64,000 bases of DNA, from the NCBI RefSeq assembly GCF_903819335.1, contig NZ_CAIJDE010000029.1:347741-411740 (forward strand). Direction: 5' to 3'. Shown in pieces: positions 8,692 through 17,183 of the stretch (its first letter is position 1; every line of letters starts with the position of its first letter). The position numbers and the translations under genes were made by a program. The stretch comes from Flavobacterium panici (lineage in GTDB: Bacteria > Bacteroidota > Bacteroidia > Flavobacteriales > Flavobacteriaceae). The notes beneath the pieces were generated by a model. The model had not been told where the DNA came from and searched no databases. It worked only from the letters and a program-made list of their open reading frames with translations.

Positions 8692-9066
8692 ATGAATTTA
8701 CCCGCAGAACATCAAACCGTAATGCCATACCTTATCCTGAAAGGCGCATCGCAATTTATAGATTTTACAAAAAATGTTTTCGGAGCTTCAGAGACACATT
8801 CGAAGGCACTCCGTGAAGACGGAACCATAATGCATGCCGAAATCACTTTAAACGGAAGCACAATTATGGTAACCGATGAAACTGAAGACTGGTCAAAACA
8901 AACGGCCAACTTATTTGTTTATGTTCTTAATGCCGATAAAACCTATCTAAAAGCATTAGAAAACGGCGCCGTTTCTTTAATGGGATTAAGCGATCAGGAT
9001 TACGGCAGAACCTGCGGCGTAACAGATCCTTTTGGAAATGTCTGGTGGATTACTTCCGTAAATTAA
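8692..9066 (+). CDS. VOC family (PhnB/glyoxalase-like) protein
   Basis: A 124-residue single-domain protein of the vicinal oxygen chelate superfamily. The phrases MPYLILKGASQFIDFTKNVF and ALREDGTIMHAEITLNGSTI are the PhnB-like signature, and the C-terminal GRTCGVTDPFGNVWWI is the usual last motif. The His-Glu pair needed for metal binding is present in part (HAE). Members include antibiotic and toxin resistance proteins as well as enzymes. Specific activity is not predictable. It lies between the HMA-like and DinB genes in one gene run. Confidence 0.85.
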   Translation: MNLPAEHQTVMPYLILKGASQFIDFTKNVFGASETHSKALREDGTIMHAEITLNGSTIMVTDETEDWSKQTANLFVYVLNADKTYLKALENGAVSLMGLSDQDYGRTCGVTDPFGNVWWITSVN

Positions 9067-9084
9067 ACCTTAAAAATCAATAAT

Positions 9085-9594
9085 ATGAAGACAGACGTTC
9101 AAAAAGATATTGTTGAAACATTCAAAAAATTAAATGATATTCTATCAAAATTTTCTGAAAACGAGTTAAATCAGGTTCCGTTTCAAGGAAGCTGGACTCC
9201 CGGACAAGTTGTACAGCATATTATTTTAGCCTGTTCCGGATTTCCCGAATTATTTGCCGGAAATACGGAAAAAACAACCCGAAAACCCGACGAAAAAATT
9301 AAAGATATTGAAGGGCTGTTTTTAAACTTCAACATAAAAATGGATGCTCCTGTATTTCTGAAACCTGAGAAAAAAGAATACAATAAAAATGCATTAAACA
9401 TAGAATTACTCAGACTTGAATCTGAGTTATTAGATTGTGCCGAAAAATACGATTTAACCCTAATCTGCTTAGATTTTCAGGTTCCGGGCTTTGACAAATT
9501 CACCATGTACGAATGGATTGATTTTGCATTAGTTCACACCCAAAGACATACGCATCAATTAAATTCTATTTTTCAACACATAACTAAACTCTAA
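9085..9594 (+). CDS. DinB family protein (DinB_2-like)
   Basis: A 169-residue protein with a predicted four-helix bundle. The segment SWTPGQVVQHIILACSGFP carries the first family His, and the C-terminal FALVHTQRHTHQLNSIF carries the other two His of the metal site. The DinB/YfiT superfamily includes bacillithiol- and mycothiol-linked transferases and many uncharacterised proteins. It follows the VOC gene by 18 bases and precedes the membrane protein by 4, so an operon is likely. Confidence 0.82.
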   Translation: MKTDVQKDIVETFKKLNDILSKFSENELNQVPFQGSWTPGQVVQHIILACSGFPELFAGNTEKTTRKPDEKIKDIEGLFLNFNIKMDAPVFLKPEKKEYNKNALNIELLRLESELLDCAEKYDLTLICLDFQVPGFDKFTMYEWIDFALVHTQRHTHQLNSIFQHITKL

Positions 9595-9598
9595 ATTA

Positions 9599-10060
9599 AT
9601 GACATCAAAATCTAAAACTATTTTATACTCTGGTTTACTCGCAGGAACTTTAGATATTCTTGCGGCAATTTTTGTTTACTCCGTTATATTACATCAAACA
9701 ACTGCCGAAAAAATTCTACAGTCTATTGCAAGTGGCATTTTTAAACAGCATGCCTATACAGGTGGCACACAAATGGTTTTCTATGGTTTATTACTGCATT
9801 ACTTTATCGCATTTGCTTTTGCCTATTTCTATTATAAGATATATCCGCACGTTCCTATTTTGAAAAAGAATATTGTTGTTTCGGGAATTGTCTATGGAAT
9901 TTTTGTCTGGATTGTAATGAACCTTATTGTGCTTCCAATTGTATTTCCAAAACTTCCATCAAAAGAATTTGATCTTCCCTTAATCATTTCTGTTTTAATT
10001 TTAATCGTCTGCATTGGTTTGCCAATTGCTTTTGTAACTAAGAAAAGTTATGAGTTATGA
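9599..10060 (+). CDS. Conserved integral membrane protein
   Basis: A 153-residue protein with four predicted membrane helices (about residues 8-27, 58-78, 92-112 and 125-145). The start TILYSGLLAGTLDILAAIF resembles the YagU/DUF1440 type of small membrane proteins. It is the last gene of the run that begins with the DoxX-like gene. The function is unknown. Downstream is a large inverted repeat and a strong bidirectional terminator. Confidence 0.75.
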   Translation: MTSKSKTILYSGLLAGTLDILAAIFVYSVILHQTTAEKILQSIASGIFKQHAYTGGTQMVFYGLLLHYFIAFAFAYFYYKIYPHVPILKKNIVVSGIVYGIFVWIVMNLIVLPIVFPKLPSKEFDLPLIISVLILIVCIGLPIAFVTKKSYEL

Positions 10061-10081
10061 GTTATTAGCTTAGCGCAATAA

Positions 10082-10228
10082 TTTTAACGCAAAGAACGCT
10101 AAGATTTTTTGAAAGGCTGCATTTTCAATGCTAAAGTTCGCAAAGCTATGTGTTCATCATGCTTTGCGAACTTTGAGTTTCAGTAAAAAACTAACTTATT
10201 AAAAATCTTAGCGTGCTTTGCGTTAAAA
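10082..10228. repeat. Dispersed nested inverted repeat, AACGCAAAG family, copy 1
   Basis: Outer arms of 28 bases (TTTTAACGCAAAG..., 10082-10109, against 10201-10228) enclose inner arms AAAGTTCGCAAAGC (10133-10146) and GCTTTGCGAACTTT (10171-10184). Related copies lie at 29756 and 53046. Confidence 0.85.
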
Positions 10229-10249
10229 TTATAAGTATAGATTAAAAAC

Positions 10250-10289
10250 AAAAAAGCGAAATCAACACAACTGTTGATTTCGCTTTTTT
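10250..10289. terminator. Strong bidirectional terminator
   Basis: A perfect 17-base stem (AAAAAAGCGAAATCAAC and its complement) with a 6-base loop, with A and T runs on both sides. It separates two convergent units: the DoxX-DinB group on the plus strand and the DUF1328 gene on the minus strand. Confidence 0.9.
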
Positions 10290-10304
10290 AATAAACTTGA
10301 AATT

Positions 10305-10466
10305 TTAAACTCTTGATCTTCCGCTTATTAATGAGATAATAAATAAAACTAAGAATATAAAGAATAAAATTTTTGCGATACTAGCGGCTCCGGCAGCAAT
10401 TCCTCCAAAACCAAAAATTCCGGCTACTATAGCCAAAATAATAAATGTGACTGTCCAACGTAACAT
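10305..10466 (-). CDS. DUF1328 family small membrane protein (YtjA-like)
   Basis: A 53-residue protein beginning [20 protein letters not shown] and continuing [20 protein letters not shown], with two membrane helices joined by a Gly/Ala-rich turn and a short basic end (SGRSRV). This matches the DUF1328 (YtjA) family over its whole length. These proteins are often stress-induced, and their biochemical role is unknown. It is transcribed toward the terminator at 10250-10289. Confidence 0.85.
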   Translation of the reverse strand: MLRWTVTFIILAIVAGIFGFGGIAAGAASIAKILFFIFLVLFIISLISGRSRV

Positions 10467-10573
10467 AATATTGAAATTTAAGTTATAATAATGTGACTTT
10501 TACAAGTCTGATTTGTTTGTCTCTCAAAGTTCTCTTTTACTTACAAAAACAATTAACTCAAACGGTATATTTA

Positions 10574-10714
10574 TTATCGCAATCCATTACAAATCATAAA
10601 TTTATCAGGCTCTTTTAGAATTTTGGTCTCAACGTTATACAATTCCCATCCAGAAGCTTTAGAGTTAATTTTTTGATCGATTGAGTTAATTACCGCTGCG
10701 TTCCCAAGGTAATT
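10574..10714 (-). pseudogene. Open frame without start codon, possible gene relic
   Basis: The 378-base gap 10467-10844 holds a minus-strand frame of 46 codons that opens after an in-frame stop and has no early ATG. It reads YLGNAAVINSIDQKINS and later SGWELYNVETKILKEP, with a composition like real protein. It may be the 3' remnant of a lost gene. No family is recognised, and a chance frame is possible. Confidence 0.25.
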
Positions 10715-10826
10715 TTATTCAAAATTAAAAACTGGCTCAGTTGAATCTTATAAAAAGATACTGTTATATAAATAAGGTATTTTTCTTAACAAAAAGTCAT
10801 TTTTAATAGTATAACATTATTATGGT

Positions 10827-10852
10827 GCCGCCAATAAAAAAATTGTGGCGGC
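10827..10852. promoter_or_regulatory. GC-rich hairpin overlapping the first possible start of the glycosyltransferase
   Basis: Arms GCCGCCA (10827-10833) and TGGCGGC (10846-10852) in a very AT-rich context. The right arm covers the GTG at 10845. If that GTG were the start, the hairpin would block it. If the ATG at 10899 is used, the hairpin sits in the 5' leader and might act in regulation or mRNA stability. Confidence 0.4.
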
Positions 10853-13169
10853 TACTTTGAACCTTGACGACTTATTAACAGAACTAAAACAGAATCCCAT
10901 GAAGAAGATATCAAATAAATCGAAAATTGTTTTTCTTTCAACATTTCCTCCAACACAATGTGGAATAGCAACTTATACTCAGGATACAATTAAAGGAATT
11001 ACCGACATTTTTGGTAAATCAATAACTTGTGAAATTTGTGAATTAGTAGACAATCCAAAGACAAATTCGACACAGGCCTTTACATTAAACACAAAAGAAA
11101 GAGCAGAGTACACAAAAGTTGCCGAAGAAATTAATAAAGATAAAAATGTGAAACTAGTTCACATTCAGCATGAATTCGGTTTGTTTGGCGGTAATTATGG
11201 TGATCATTTACTAGATTTTTTAAATGCAGTAAAAAAACCTATAACCTATACTTTTCACACGGTTATTCCAAACCCGAATAACGAATTGAAAACTTTTGTA
11301 AAATTACTTTTGAGCTACAGCAATTCTGTTTTTGTAATGACAAACCAGTCAAAAGAAATTTTAATACAAGACTACAACATTGACGAAGATATCATTACAA
11401 CAGTGGCGCACGGAACCCATATTGTAATTTATGAAGAGCCGGCACAAGCAAAAGCAAAATTTGATATTCAAAACAAAATTGTACTTTCAACTTTTGGCCT
11501 TTTAGGCGAAGGAAAAAATATCGAAACAGGTTTACAGGCTTTGGCAAAAATTGTCGAAAAAGAACCAAATGTATTGTATTTAATTATTGGCAAAACACAC
11601 CCTAATTTAATTAAAGACGGAGTTGATACTTATAGAGATAAACTGGAAGCACTTGTTGACGAATTAAATTTACACAACAATGTTCGCTTCATTAATCAAT
11701 ATTTAGATACTGACGAACTTTTAGAATATTTAAAAGCAACTGATATTTATTTGTTTACTTCAAAAGATCCAAACCAGGCTGTAAGCGGTACTTTTGCTTA
11801 TGCAATGAGTTGTGCCTGCCCTATGGTCGCATCAAAAATTGCACATACAAAAGAAGTTTTAACTTCAGACTGTGGTGTTCTGGTTGATATTGGAAATGTG
11901 GATCAATTTGCAGAAGAAACCTTAAAATTGATTTCTGATGAAAATTTAAGACGTGAAATGGGAATCAATGCATTTACTAAAATGAGAGCTTCATCTTGGG
12001 AAAATGCCGCATTAACACTTATGAATACTTATAAAAAGTTAATCGAAAATCCATCAGATGTAAAATACAGCTATCCTGATATTCAGTTAAGACATATTAA
12101 AAGATTAACTACTGATCTTGGAATTATTCAATTTAGTAAAATTTCAGTTCCGGATCTGGATTCCGGTTATACTTTAGATGATAATGCCCGCGCTTTAATC
12201 GCATTTTGTGCGCACTATAAATTAACCAGGGACAAAGACGATCTTCCGTATATTTTAATTTATTTGGATTTTATTGAAAGATGCCAAAAACCAAAAGGAA
12301 ATTTCATCAATTATGTCGATCAGGAAAACCGTGAACATATTGAGCAAAATGCCGAAGTTAATTTAGAAGATTCAAATGCAAGAGCAATCTGGGCTTTAGG
12401 AACTGTAGTTTCAAATTCAGATATCCTTCCTGAAAACATTTCTAAAAAAGCAGCAAAATGTTTCCTTAATTCCTTAAAATGGGCAGAAAATATTCAATCG
12501 CCTCGTTCTATTGGTTTTGCAACAAAAGGATTGTATTTGTATCATAATGCCGTTCCAAATTTATATGTGGCAGCCATTATCAATAAACTAAATGCAAAAC
12601 TGCTGGCAAATTACGAAGATACAGCTACTGAAGACTGGCAGTGGTTTGAAAATTATTTAACGTATGGAAACGGAATTCTGCCAGAATCTATGTTGTACGC
12701 GTATTTAATTACAAACAAACCAGTTTACAAAAAAGTAGCCTTAGATTCATTAGATTTCTTATTGTCGAAAACATTTGTTGACGGGAATTTTAAAGCAATC
12801 TCAAATCAAAGCTGGTATCACAAAGGTTCAGAACCACAGGAATATGGAGAACAGCCAATTGATGTTACCTATACAATTCAGACATTAAATGCTTTTTATA
12901 ACACATTTGAAACTCCGGAATACAGAAAGAAAATGAAAATTGCATTTAACTGGTTTTTAGGAAAAAATCATTTAAATCAAATTATGTATAATCCCGTAAG
13001 CGGCGGCGGTTACGACGGTCTTGAAAAAAACAATGTAAACTTAAATCAAGGAGCAGAATCAACCGTATGTTACTTAACCGCAAGATTAATAATGGAAAAA
13101 TTTGCTCATGACGAATCTAAAGTTATTCCTTTAAATAAATTGAGAACAGGAGTAGCGATTAACTCTTAG
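10845..13169 (+). CDS. Two-domain glycosyltransferase (GT4-type N-terminus, alpha/alpha-toroid-like C-terminus)
   Basis: The longest frame starts with GTG at 10845 (774 residues). The ATG at 10899 is more likely, because the protein then begins MKKISNKSKIVFLSTFPPTQ, the normal N-terminus of a GT-B fold enzyme. Residues to about 400 hold the GT4 features: PTQCGIATYT loop, HIQHEFGLFGGNYG, and the nucleotide-sugar region DIYLFTSKDPNQAVSGTFAYAM. Residues 420-765 form a helical domain with motifs GYTLDDNARALIAFC and SNARAIWALGT that resembles the barrel domains of glycan-active enzymes. The enzyme probably transfers a hexose, and the second domain may bind or trim the product. It stands alone, followed by a terminator. 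Confidence 0.82.
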   Translation: MAATLNLDDLLTELKQNPMKKISNKSKIVFLSTFPPTQCGIATYTQDTIKGITDIFGKSITCEICELVDNPKTNSTQAFTLNTKERAEYTKVAEEINKDKNVKLVHIQHEFGLFGGNYGDHLLDFLNAVKKPITYTFHTVIPNPNNELKTFVKLLLSYSNSVFVMTNQSKEILIQDYNIDEDIITTVAHGTHIVIYEEPAQAKAKFDIQNKIVLSTFGLLGEGKNIETGLQALAKIVEKEPNVLYLIIGKTHPNLIKDGVDTYRDKLEALVDELNLHNNVRFINQYLDTDELLEYLKATDIYLFTSKDPNQAVSGTFAYAMSCACPMVASKIAHTKEVLTSDCGVLVDIGNVDQFAEETLKLISDENLRREMGINAFTKMRASSWENAALTLMNTYKKLIENPSDVKYSYPDIQLRHIKRLTTDLGIIQFSKISVPDLDSGYTLDDNARALIAFCAHYKLTRDKDDLPYILIYLDFIERCQKPKGNFINYVDQENREHIEQNAEVNLEDSNARAIWALGTVVSNSDILPENISKKAAKCFLNSLKWAENIQSPRSIGFATKGLYLYHNAVPNLYVAAIINKLNAKLLANYEDTATEDWQWFENYLTYGNGILPESMLYAYLITNKPVYKKVALDSLDFLLSKTFVDGNFKAISNQSWYHKGSEPQEYGEQPIDVTYTIQTLNAFYNTFETPEYRKKMKIAFNWFLGKNHLNQIMYNPVSGGGYDGLEKNNVNLNQGAESTVCYLTARLIMEKFAHDESKVIPLNKLRTGVAINS

Positions 13170-13286
13170 AAAAAAAATTATAGAAAAATTCCAATTAAAA
13201 AATTCCAAATTCCAAAGTTGGGATTTGAAATTTAAAATTTGTAATTTTATAACGTAATAGACTGACCAAAATTCTATTAAACCCGG

Positions 13287-13315
13287 AAAATCCCTTTCTT
13301 AATGAAAGGGATTTT
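13287..13315 (+). terminator. Intrinsic terminator after the glycosyltransferase
   Basis: A 12-base stem AAAATCCCTTTC with its complement, a 5-base loop and a run of T residues. It lies about 120 bases after the stop codon. Confidence 0.85.
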
Positions 13316-13358
13316 TTGTTTACAGCAATAATTAATCATAAAAATAAACTAAATAAAT

Positions 13359-13388
13359 TTGCCTATCTACTAATAGGTAGTATATTTG
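13359..13388 (+). promoter_or_regulatory. Promoter of the tetR-fabF unit with an operator in its spacer
   Basis: TTG (13359-13361), 19 bases, then TATATTTG (13381-13388): a full match to the Bacteroidetes promoter consensus. The palindrome CTATCTACTAATAGGTAG (13363-13380) fills the spacer, so a bound TetR dimer would block RNA polymerase. The start codon is 16 bases downstream of the -7 box. Confidence 0.8.
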
Positions 13389-13404
13389 TCAAAAAATTAC
13401 AGCC

Positions 13405-13962
13405 ATGACAACACGGGAAAATATTATAGAAAAAGCAGATCAGTTTATTCGAAACAAAGGCTACAATGCTTTTAGTTTTAAAGATATTTCAAATGATATT
13501 GGCATAAAAACCGCTTCTATTCATTACCACTTCCCTACTAAATCTGATCTTGGCGTAGCGACCATAAAAGAACATATTGCCAGAACCGAGGCTTTAAAGA
13601 AAAGAGTAGCCAATGAATCTCCTCTAATAAAACTGGAAGCTTTTTTAGAAGTACAGGCACAAATTAAAAAAGAAAATAAAGTTTGCATTGTAGGTTCATT
13701 AGCCACAGATTTAAATACGCTGGACGAATCCATAAAAACAGAACTGCAAGGATTTTCCCAAATCGTAATTACCTGGCTGACGGAAGTTTTAATTGAAGGA
13801 AAAAAACTCAAAATATTTGATTTTGAAATGGCGCCAAGAACAAAAGCCATAATGATCATAACGAATATGGTTGCGATTGTACAGCTTTCGAGACTTACTA
13901 ACGATAGTGATTTTGACTTGGTTAGAGAAACAATATTAACAGAATTAAGACCTAAAAAATAA
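13405..13962 (+). CDS. TetR/AcrR family regulator next to a FabF paralogue
   Basis: A 185-residue repressor with the TetR DNA-binding domain at residues 5-50 (AFSFKDISNDIGIKTASIHY, then HFPTKSDLG), very typical of the family. The C-terminal helices form the dimer and ligand domain. Its stop overlaps the start of the beta-ketoacyl synthase gene by one base (TAATG), so the two are translationally coupled. A palindrome in its own promoter spacer suggests autoregulation. The link to a fatty-acid synthesis enzyme suggests an acyl-type ligand, which is inference. Confidence 0.88.
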   Translation: MTTRENIIEKADQFIRNKGYNAFSFKDISNDIGIKTASIHYHFPTKSDLGVATIKEHIARTEALKKRVANESPLIKLEAFLEVQAQIKKENKVCIVGSLATDLNTLDESIKTELQGFSQIVITWLTEVLIEGKKLKIFDFEMAPRTKAIMIITNMVAIVQLSRLTNDSDFDLVRETILTELRPKK

Positions 13963-15206
13963 TGAAAAGAGTTGTAGTAACAGGATTAGGAGCAGTAACT
14001 CCTATTGGAAATAATGTTCAGGAATTTTGGAATTCATTAATTAACGGAGTCAGCGGTGCTGCTCCTATAACAAGATTTGACACCACACAATTCAAAACTA
14101 AATTTGCATGCGAGGTTAAAAACTTTGATGCTTCGGCTATTTTTGAAAAAAACGAAATCAGAAAATACGATCTTTTTACCCAATACGCATTGTACGCCGC
14201 AGACGAAGCCGTAAAAAATGCCAATATCAATTTTGATTCTTTAAATAAAAACCGAATTGGAGTGATATGGGGCTGCGGCGATGGCGGTATTTCAACTTTT
14301 GAAGAACAAATTGGAGAATATAAATTAGGAAATGGCACACCAAGATTTAGTCCGTTTTTTATTCCGAAAAGAATTGTGAATATAGCTTCAGGCGTTATTT
14401 CGATTAAATATGGACTTCGCGGCATTAACTATACAACCGCTGCAGCCTGCTCTGCCAGCAATACTGCAATTATAGATGCTTTCAATTATATACGTTGGGG
14501 AAAAGCAGATATGATGATCACCGGCGGTTCTGAAGCTTCGGTTACAGAATCTTCAATTGGCGGTTTTAACGCTTCAAAAGCATTGTCTACCTTAAATGAT
14601 GATTACAGCAAAGCTTCAAGACCTTTTGATGAAACAAGAGATGGTTTTGTTTTGGGCGAAGGAGCCGGCGTTGTGATATTAGAAAGCTACGAACATGCGA
14701 TAAAAAGAAACGCAGTAATTCTGGTCGAAATTGTAGGCGGAGGTTTAGCCGCAGATGCTTACCATTTAACGGGAACGCATCCTGAAGGTGAAGGAGCTGT
14801 TTTAGGAATGGAGCTTGCGCTTGAAGAAGCCGGAATTTCTCCAGATCAAATTGATTACATTAATGCCCACGCAACTTCTACTCCAACCGGAGATTTAAGC
14901 GAACTTAAAGCTGTTGAAAAAGTATTTGGAATAAACCCGAATGCGAATATTAGTGCTACAAAATCTATGACTGGACATTTACTTGGCGGTGCCGGAGCAA
15001 TTGAAGCCATTGCTTGTATAAAAGCGGTTCAGGAAAATGTTATTCCGCCAACGATAAACACACAAAACGTAGAACCCGAATTTGCAGATAAATTTAATTT
15101 GACACTTGGAAAAGCACAATCCAGAGAAGTGAATTATGCTATGAGCAATACTTTTGGTTTTGGAGGTCACGTTGCCAGTTCCATCTTTAAAAAATTCACA
15201 GAATAA
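13962..15206 (+). CDS. fabF: Beta-ketoacyl-ACP synthase II-like (FabF/KAS II family)
   Basis: A 414-residue condensing enzyme. It elongates acyl-ACP with malonyl-ACP. The catalytic Cys is residue 163 (TTAAACSASNTAI). The two His are in INAHATSTPTGD and TKSMTGHLLGGAGA, and the C-terminal SNTFGFGGHVAS loop is present, so the Cys-His-His triad is complete. Length is normal. It is coupled to a TetR gene and not to acpP or other fab genes, so it may be a second copy for a special acyl chain or a response to membrane stress and not the housekeeping enzyme. The symbol denotes the family. Confidence 0.88.
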   Translation: MKRVVVTGLGAVTPIGNNVQEFWNSLINGVSGAAPITRFDTTQFKTKFACEVKNFDASAIFEKNEIRKYDLFTQYALYAADEAVKNANINFDSLNKNRIGVIWGCGDGGISTFEEQIGEYKLGNGTPRFSPFFIPKRIVNIASGVISIKYGLRGINYTTAAACSASNTAIIDAFNYIRWGKADMMITGGSEASVTESSIGGFNASKALSTLNDDYSKASRPFDETRDGFVLGEGAGVVILESYEHAIKRNAVILVEIVGGGLAADAYHLTGTHPEGEGAVLGMELALEEAGISPDQIDYINAHATSTPTGDLSELKAVEKVFGINPNANISATKSMTGHLLGGAGAIEAIACIKAVQENVIPPTINTQNVEPEFADKFNLTLGKAQSREVNYAMSNTFGFGGHVASSIFKKFTE

Positions 15207-15230
15207 ACAATTACAACATACTTAATTTCA

Positions 15231-16224
15231 AATGGGCTGTCTTAAAATAAGAGCAGCCCATTCTATTTTATATGTTCCATAGGAACATTTCATCGGTAGA
15301 AAAATTATATTGCTATCATAATTTACGTTCCGTAGGAACGTTTGATACGCCAGATATTAAAAATGATTTCAAAATCAAACGTTCCTACGGAACGTAAATG
15401 TCGCTGATTTGCATTTTTTTCTACCTACGAAACATTCCTATGGAATGATAACTGGATATACAAATAGAGCTGTCTCAAAATTTAGAGCAGCCCATTCTAT
15501 TTTATATTTTTTCATGTTCCATAGGAACATCTCGTCGGTAGAAATAATATTGTTACCATGATTTACGTTCCCTAGGAACGTTTGATACGCCAAGATTATT
15601 AAAAAACGATTTCAAAATCAAACCTTCCTACGGAACGTAAATATCGTTGATCTGCATTTTTTTCTACCTACGAAACATTCCTATGGAATGATAACTGGAT
15701 ATACAAAAAGAGCTGTCTCAATTATTGAGACAGTCACATTTATTCTATATATTTTCATGTTCCATAGGAACATATCATCGGTAGAAAAATTATATTGTTA
15801 TTATAATTTACGTTCCGTAGGAACGTTTGATACGCCAGATTATTAAAAAACGATTTCAAAATCAAACGTTCCTACGGAACGTAAATGTCGTTGATCTGCA
15901 TTTTTTTTCTACCTATGAAACATTCCTATGGAATGATAACTGGATATACAAAAAGAGCTGTCTCGATTATTGAGACAGTCACATTTATTCTATATGTTTT
16001 TTTGTTCCGTAGGAACATTTCATCGGTAGAAAAATTATATTATTATTTTTTACGTTCCGTAGGAACGTTTGATACGCCAGATTATTAAAAACGATTTCAA
16101 AATCAAACGTTCCTACGAAACGTAAATTTGGTTGATCTTTATTTTTTTCTACCTGCGAAACATTGCTATGGAATGAATAACCGGATACATAAAAGGGCTG
16201 TCTTAAAATTGAGACAGCCCTTTT
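15231..16224. repeat. Four tandem copies of a ~242-bp palindrome-rich element
   Basis: The anchor ACGTTCCGTAGGAACG begins at 15325, 15565 (one base different), 15810 and 16052, giving periods of 240, 245 and 242. Each unit has a border hairpin (GCTGTCTC against GAGACAG), a TTCCATAGGAA-type palindrome, a pair of long arms (ACGTTCCGTAGGAACGTTTG against its complement about 60 bases on) and an ATTCCTATGGAAT palindrome. The border hairpins at the two ends (15231-15262 and 16195-16220) differ from the internal ones and resemble terminators. No protein-coding gene is seen. The short frames across it are made of repeat sequence. Confidence 0.92.
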
Positions 16225-16418
16225 GTTTTCTATAGGATGCGTGTAACGCAGCATTCATAAAAATATTGTGATTTTATGAAAATTATATAAGCCTCAAAAA
16301 AAGTTGTGTAAAGTATTTTAACAAGTATAGAAGTAACTTTCATATATAATTTAAAAAGTACCATAAACTGTTAAATAATTGATTTTCAAATTACACCTAA
16401 CTATAAAAACTAAACATT

Positions 16419-17183
16419 TTGATTCTCAGCCTAAAAAATACATTCGCACAAATTGGAGATGCAACATTGTTTGCCAAGAGGTTTTTTAAGGAGGTTTTTG
16501 TTCCTCCTTATGAGGCTAAAGAGTTTTTGAAACAATGTTACATCATCGGTTATAAGTCATTGCCTTTGGTGGCAATCACAGGTTTTATTATGGGATTAGT
16601 GCTCACGCTTCAATCCAGACCAACTTTAGTGAAATTTGGTGCCGAAAGCTGGCTTCCCGGAATGGTGGCACTGTCCTTAATTAGAGAAATTGCGCCCGTT
16701 ATTACGGCCTTAATCTGCGCCGGAAAAATTTCGTCGGGAATTGGAGCCGAATTAGGTTCTATGAAAGTAACGGAGCAAATAGACGCTATGGAAGTTTCGG
16801 CTATTAATCCTTATAATTATTTGGTCGTAACGAGAATTTTAGCCTGTACGTTAATGGTTCCGTTATTGGTAATTTTTGCTGATGCCGTTGGAATTGTTGG
16901 CGGTTACGCCGGAATAAACATTCACGGCGACGTTAATTTCTATCGCTATTTAACGCAGATTATTCAGTCTTTAGAATTCTCAGATCTAATTCCGGCGACG
17001 GTAAAAACTTTCTTCTTTGGCTATTTCATCGGAATGATTGGATGCTATAAAGGATTTAATGCCGCAAACGGAACAGAAAGTGTGGGACGTGCTGCAAACT
17101 CAGCCGTAGTTACAGCTTCTTTAAGCATATTTATTATTGATATGGTGGCAGTACAATTAACCGATTTAATTTATTTGAAATGA
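16419..17183 (+). CDS. mlaE: MlaE-type ABC permease of an MCE lipid transport system
   Basis: A 254-residue inner-membrane permease with five to six helices. It has the family core GFIMGLVLTLQSRPTLVKFG, LIREIAPVITALICAGKIS and ELGSMKVTEQIDAMEV, which contains the conserved coupling segment. The start is TTG, and the N-terminus ILSLKNTFAQIGDATLFAKR aligns with the usual beginning of Bacteroidetes homologues. Its end overlaps the ATPase start by 4 bases. With MlaF and MlaD it would move phospholipids or other lipids between the inner and outer membranes. Confidence 0.92.
   Translation: MILSLKNTFAQIGDATLFAKRFFKEVFVPPYEAKEFLKQCYIIGYKSLPLVAITGFIMGLVLTLQSRPTLVKFGAESWLPGMVALSLIREIAPVITALICAGKISSGIGAELGSMKVTEQIDAMEVSAINPYNYLVVTRILACTLMVPLLVIFADAVGIVGGYAGINIHGDVNFYRYLTQIIQSLEFSDLIPATVKTFFFGYFIGMIGCYKGFNAANGTESVGRAANSAVVTASLSIFIIDMVAVQLTDLIYLK

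Noticed and set aside
13962..15206. A biosynthetic polyketide or aryl polyene cluster around the FabF-like gene
   Set aside because: No acyl carrier protein, ketoreductase, dehydratase or acyltransferase gene is adjacent; only a TetR gene.
15231..16224. Regularly repeated array as a CRISPR locus
   Set aside because: The repeat period is about 242 bases, the whole unit is repeated rather than short repeats with unique spacers, and no cas gene is nearby.
15885..16254. Frames of 67 and 89 codons on both strands
   Set aside because: They consist of repeat sequence. Corresponding frames are broken in the other units of the array.
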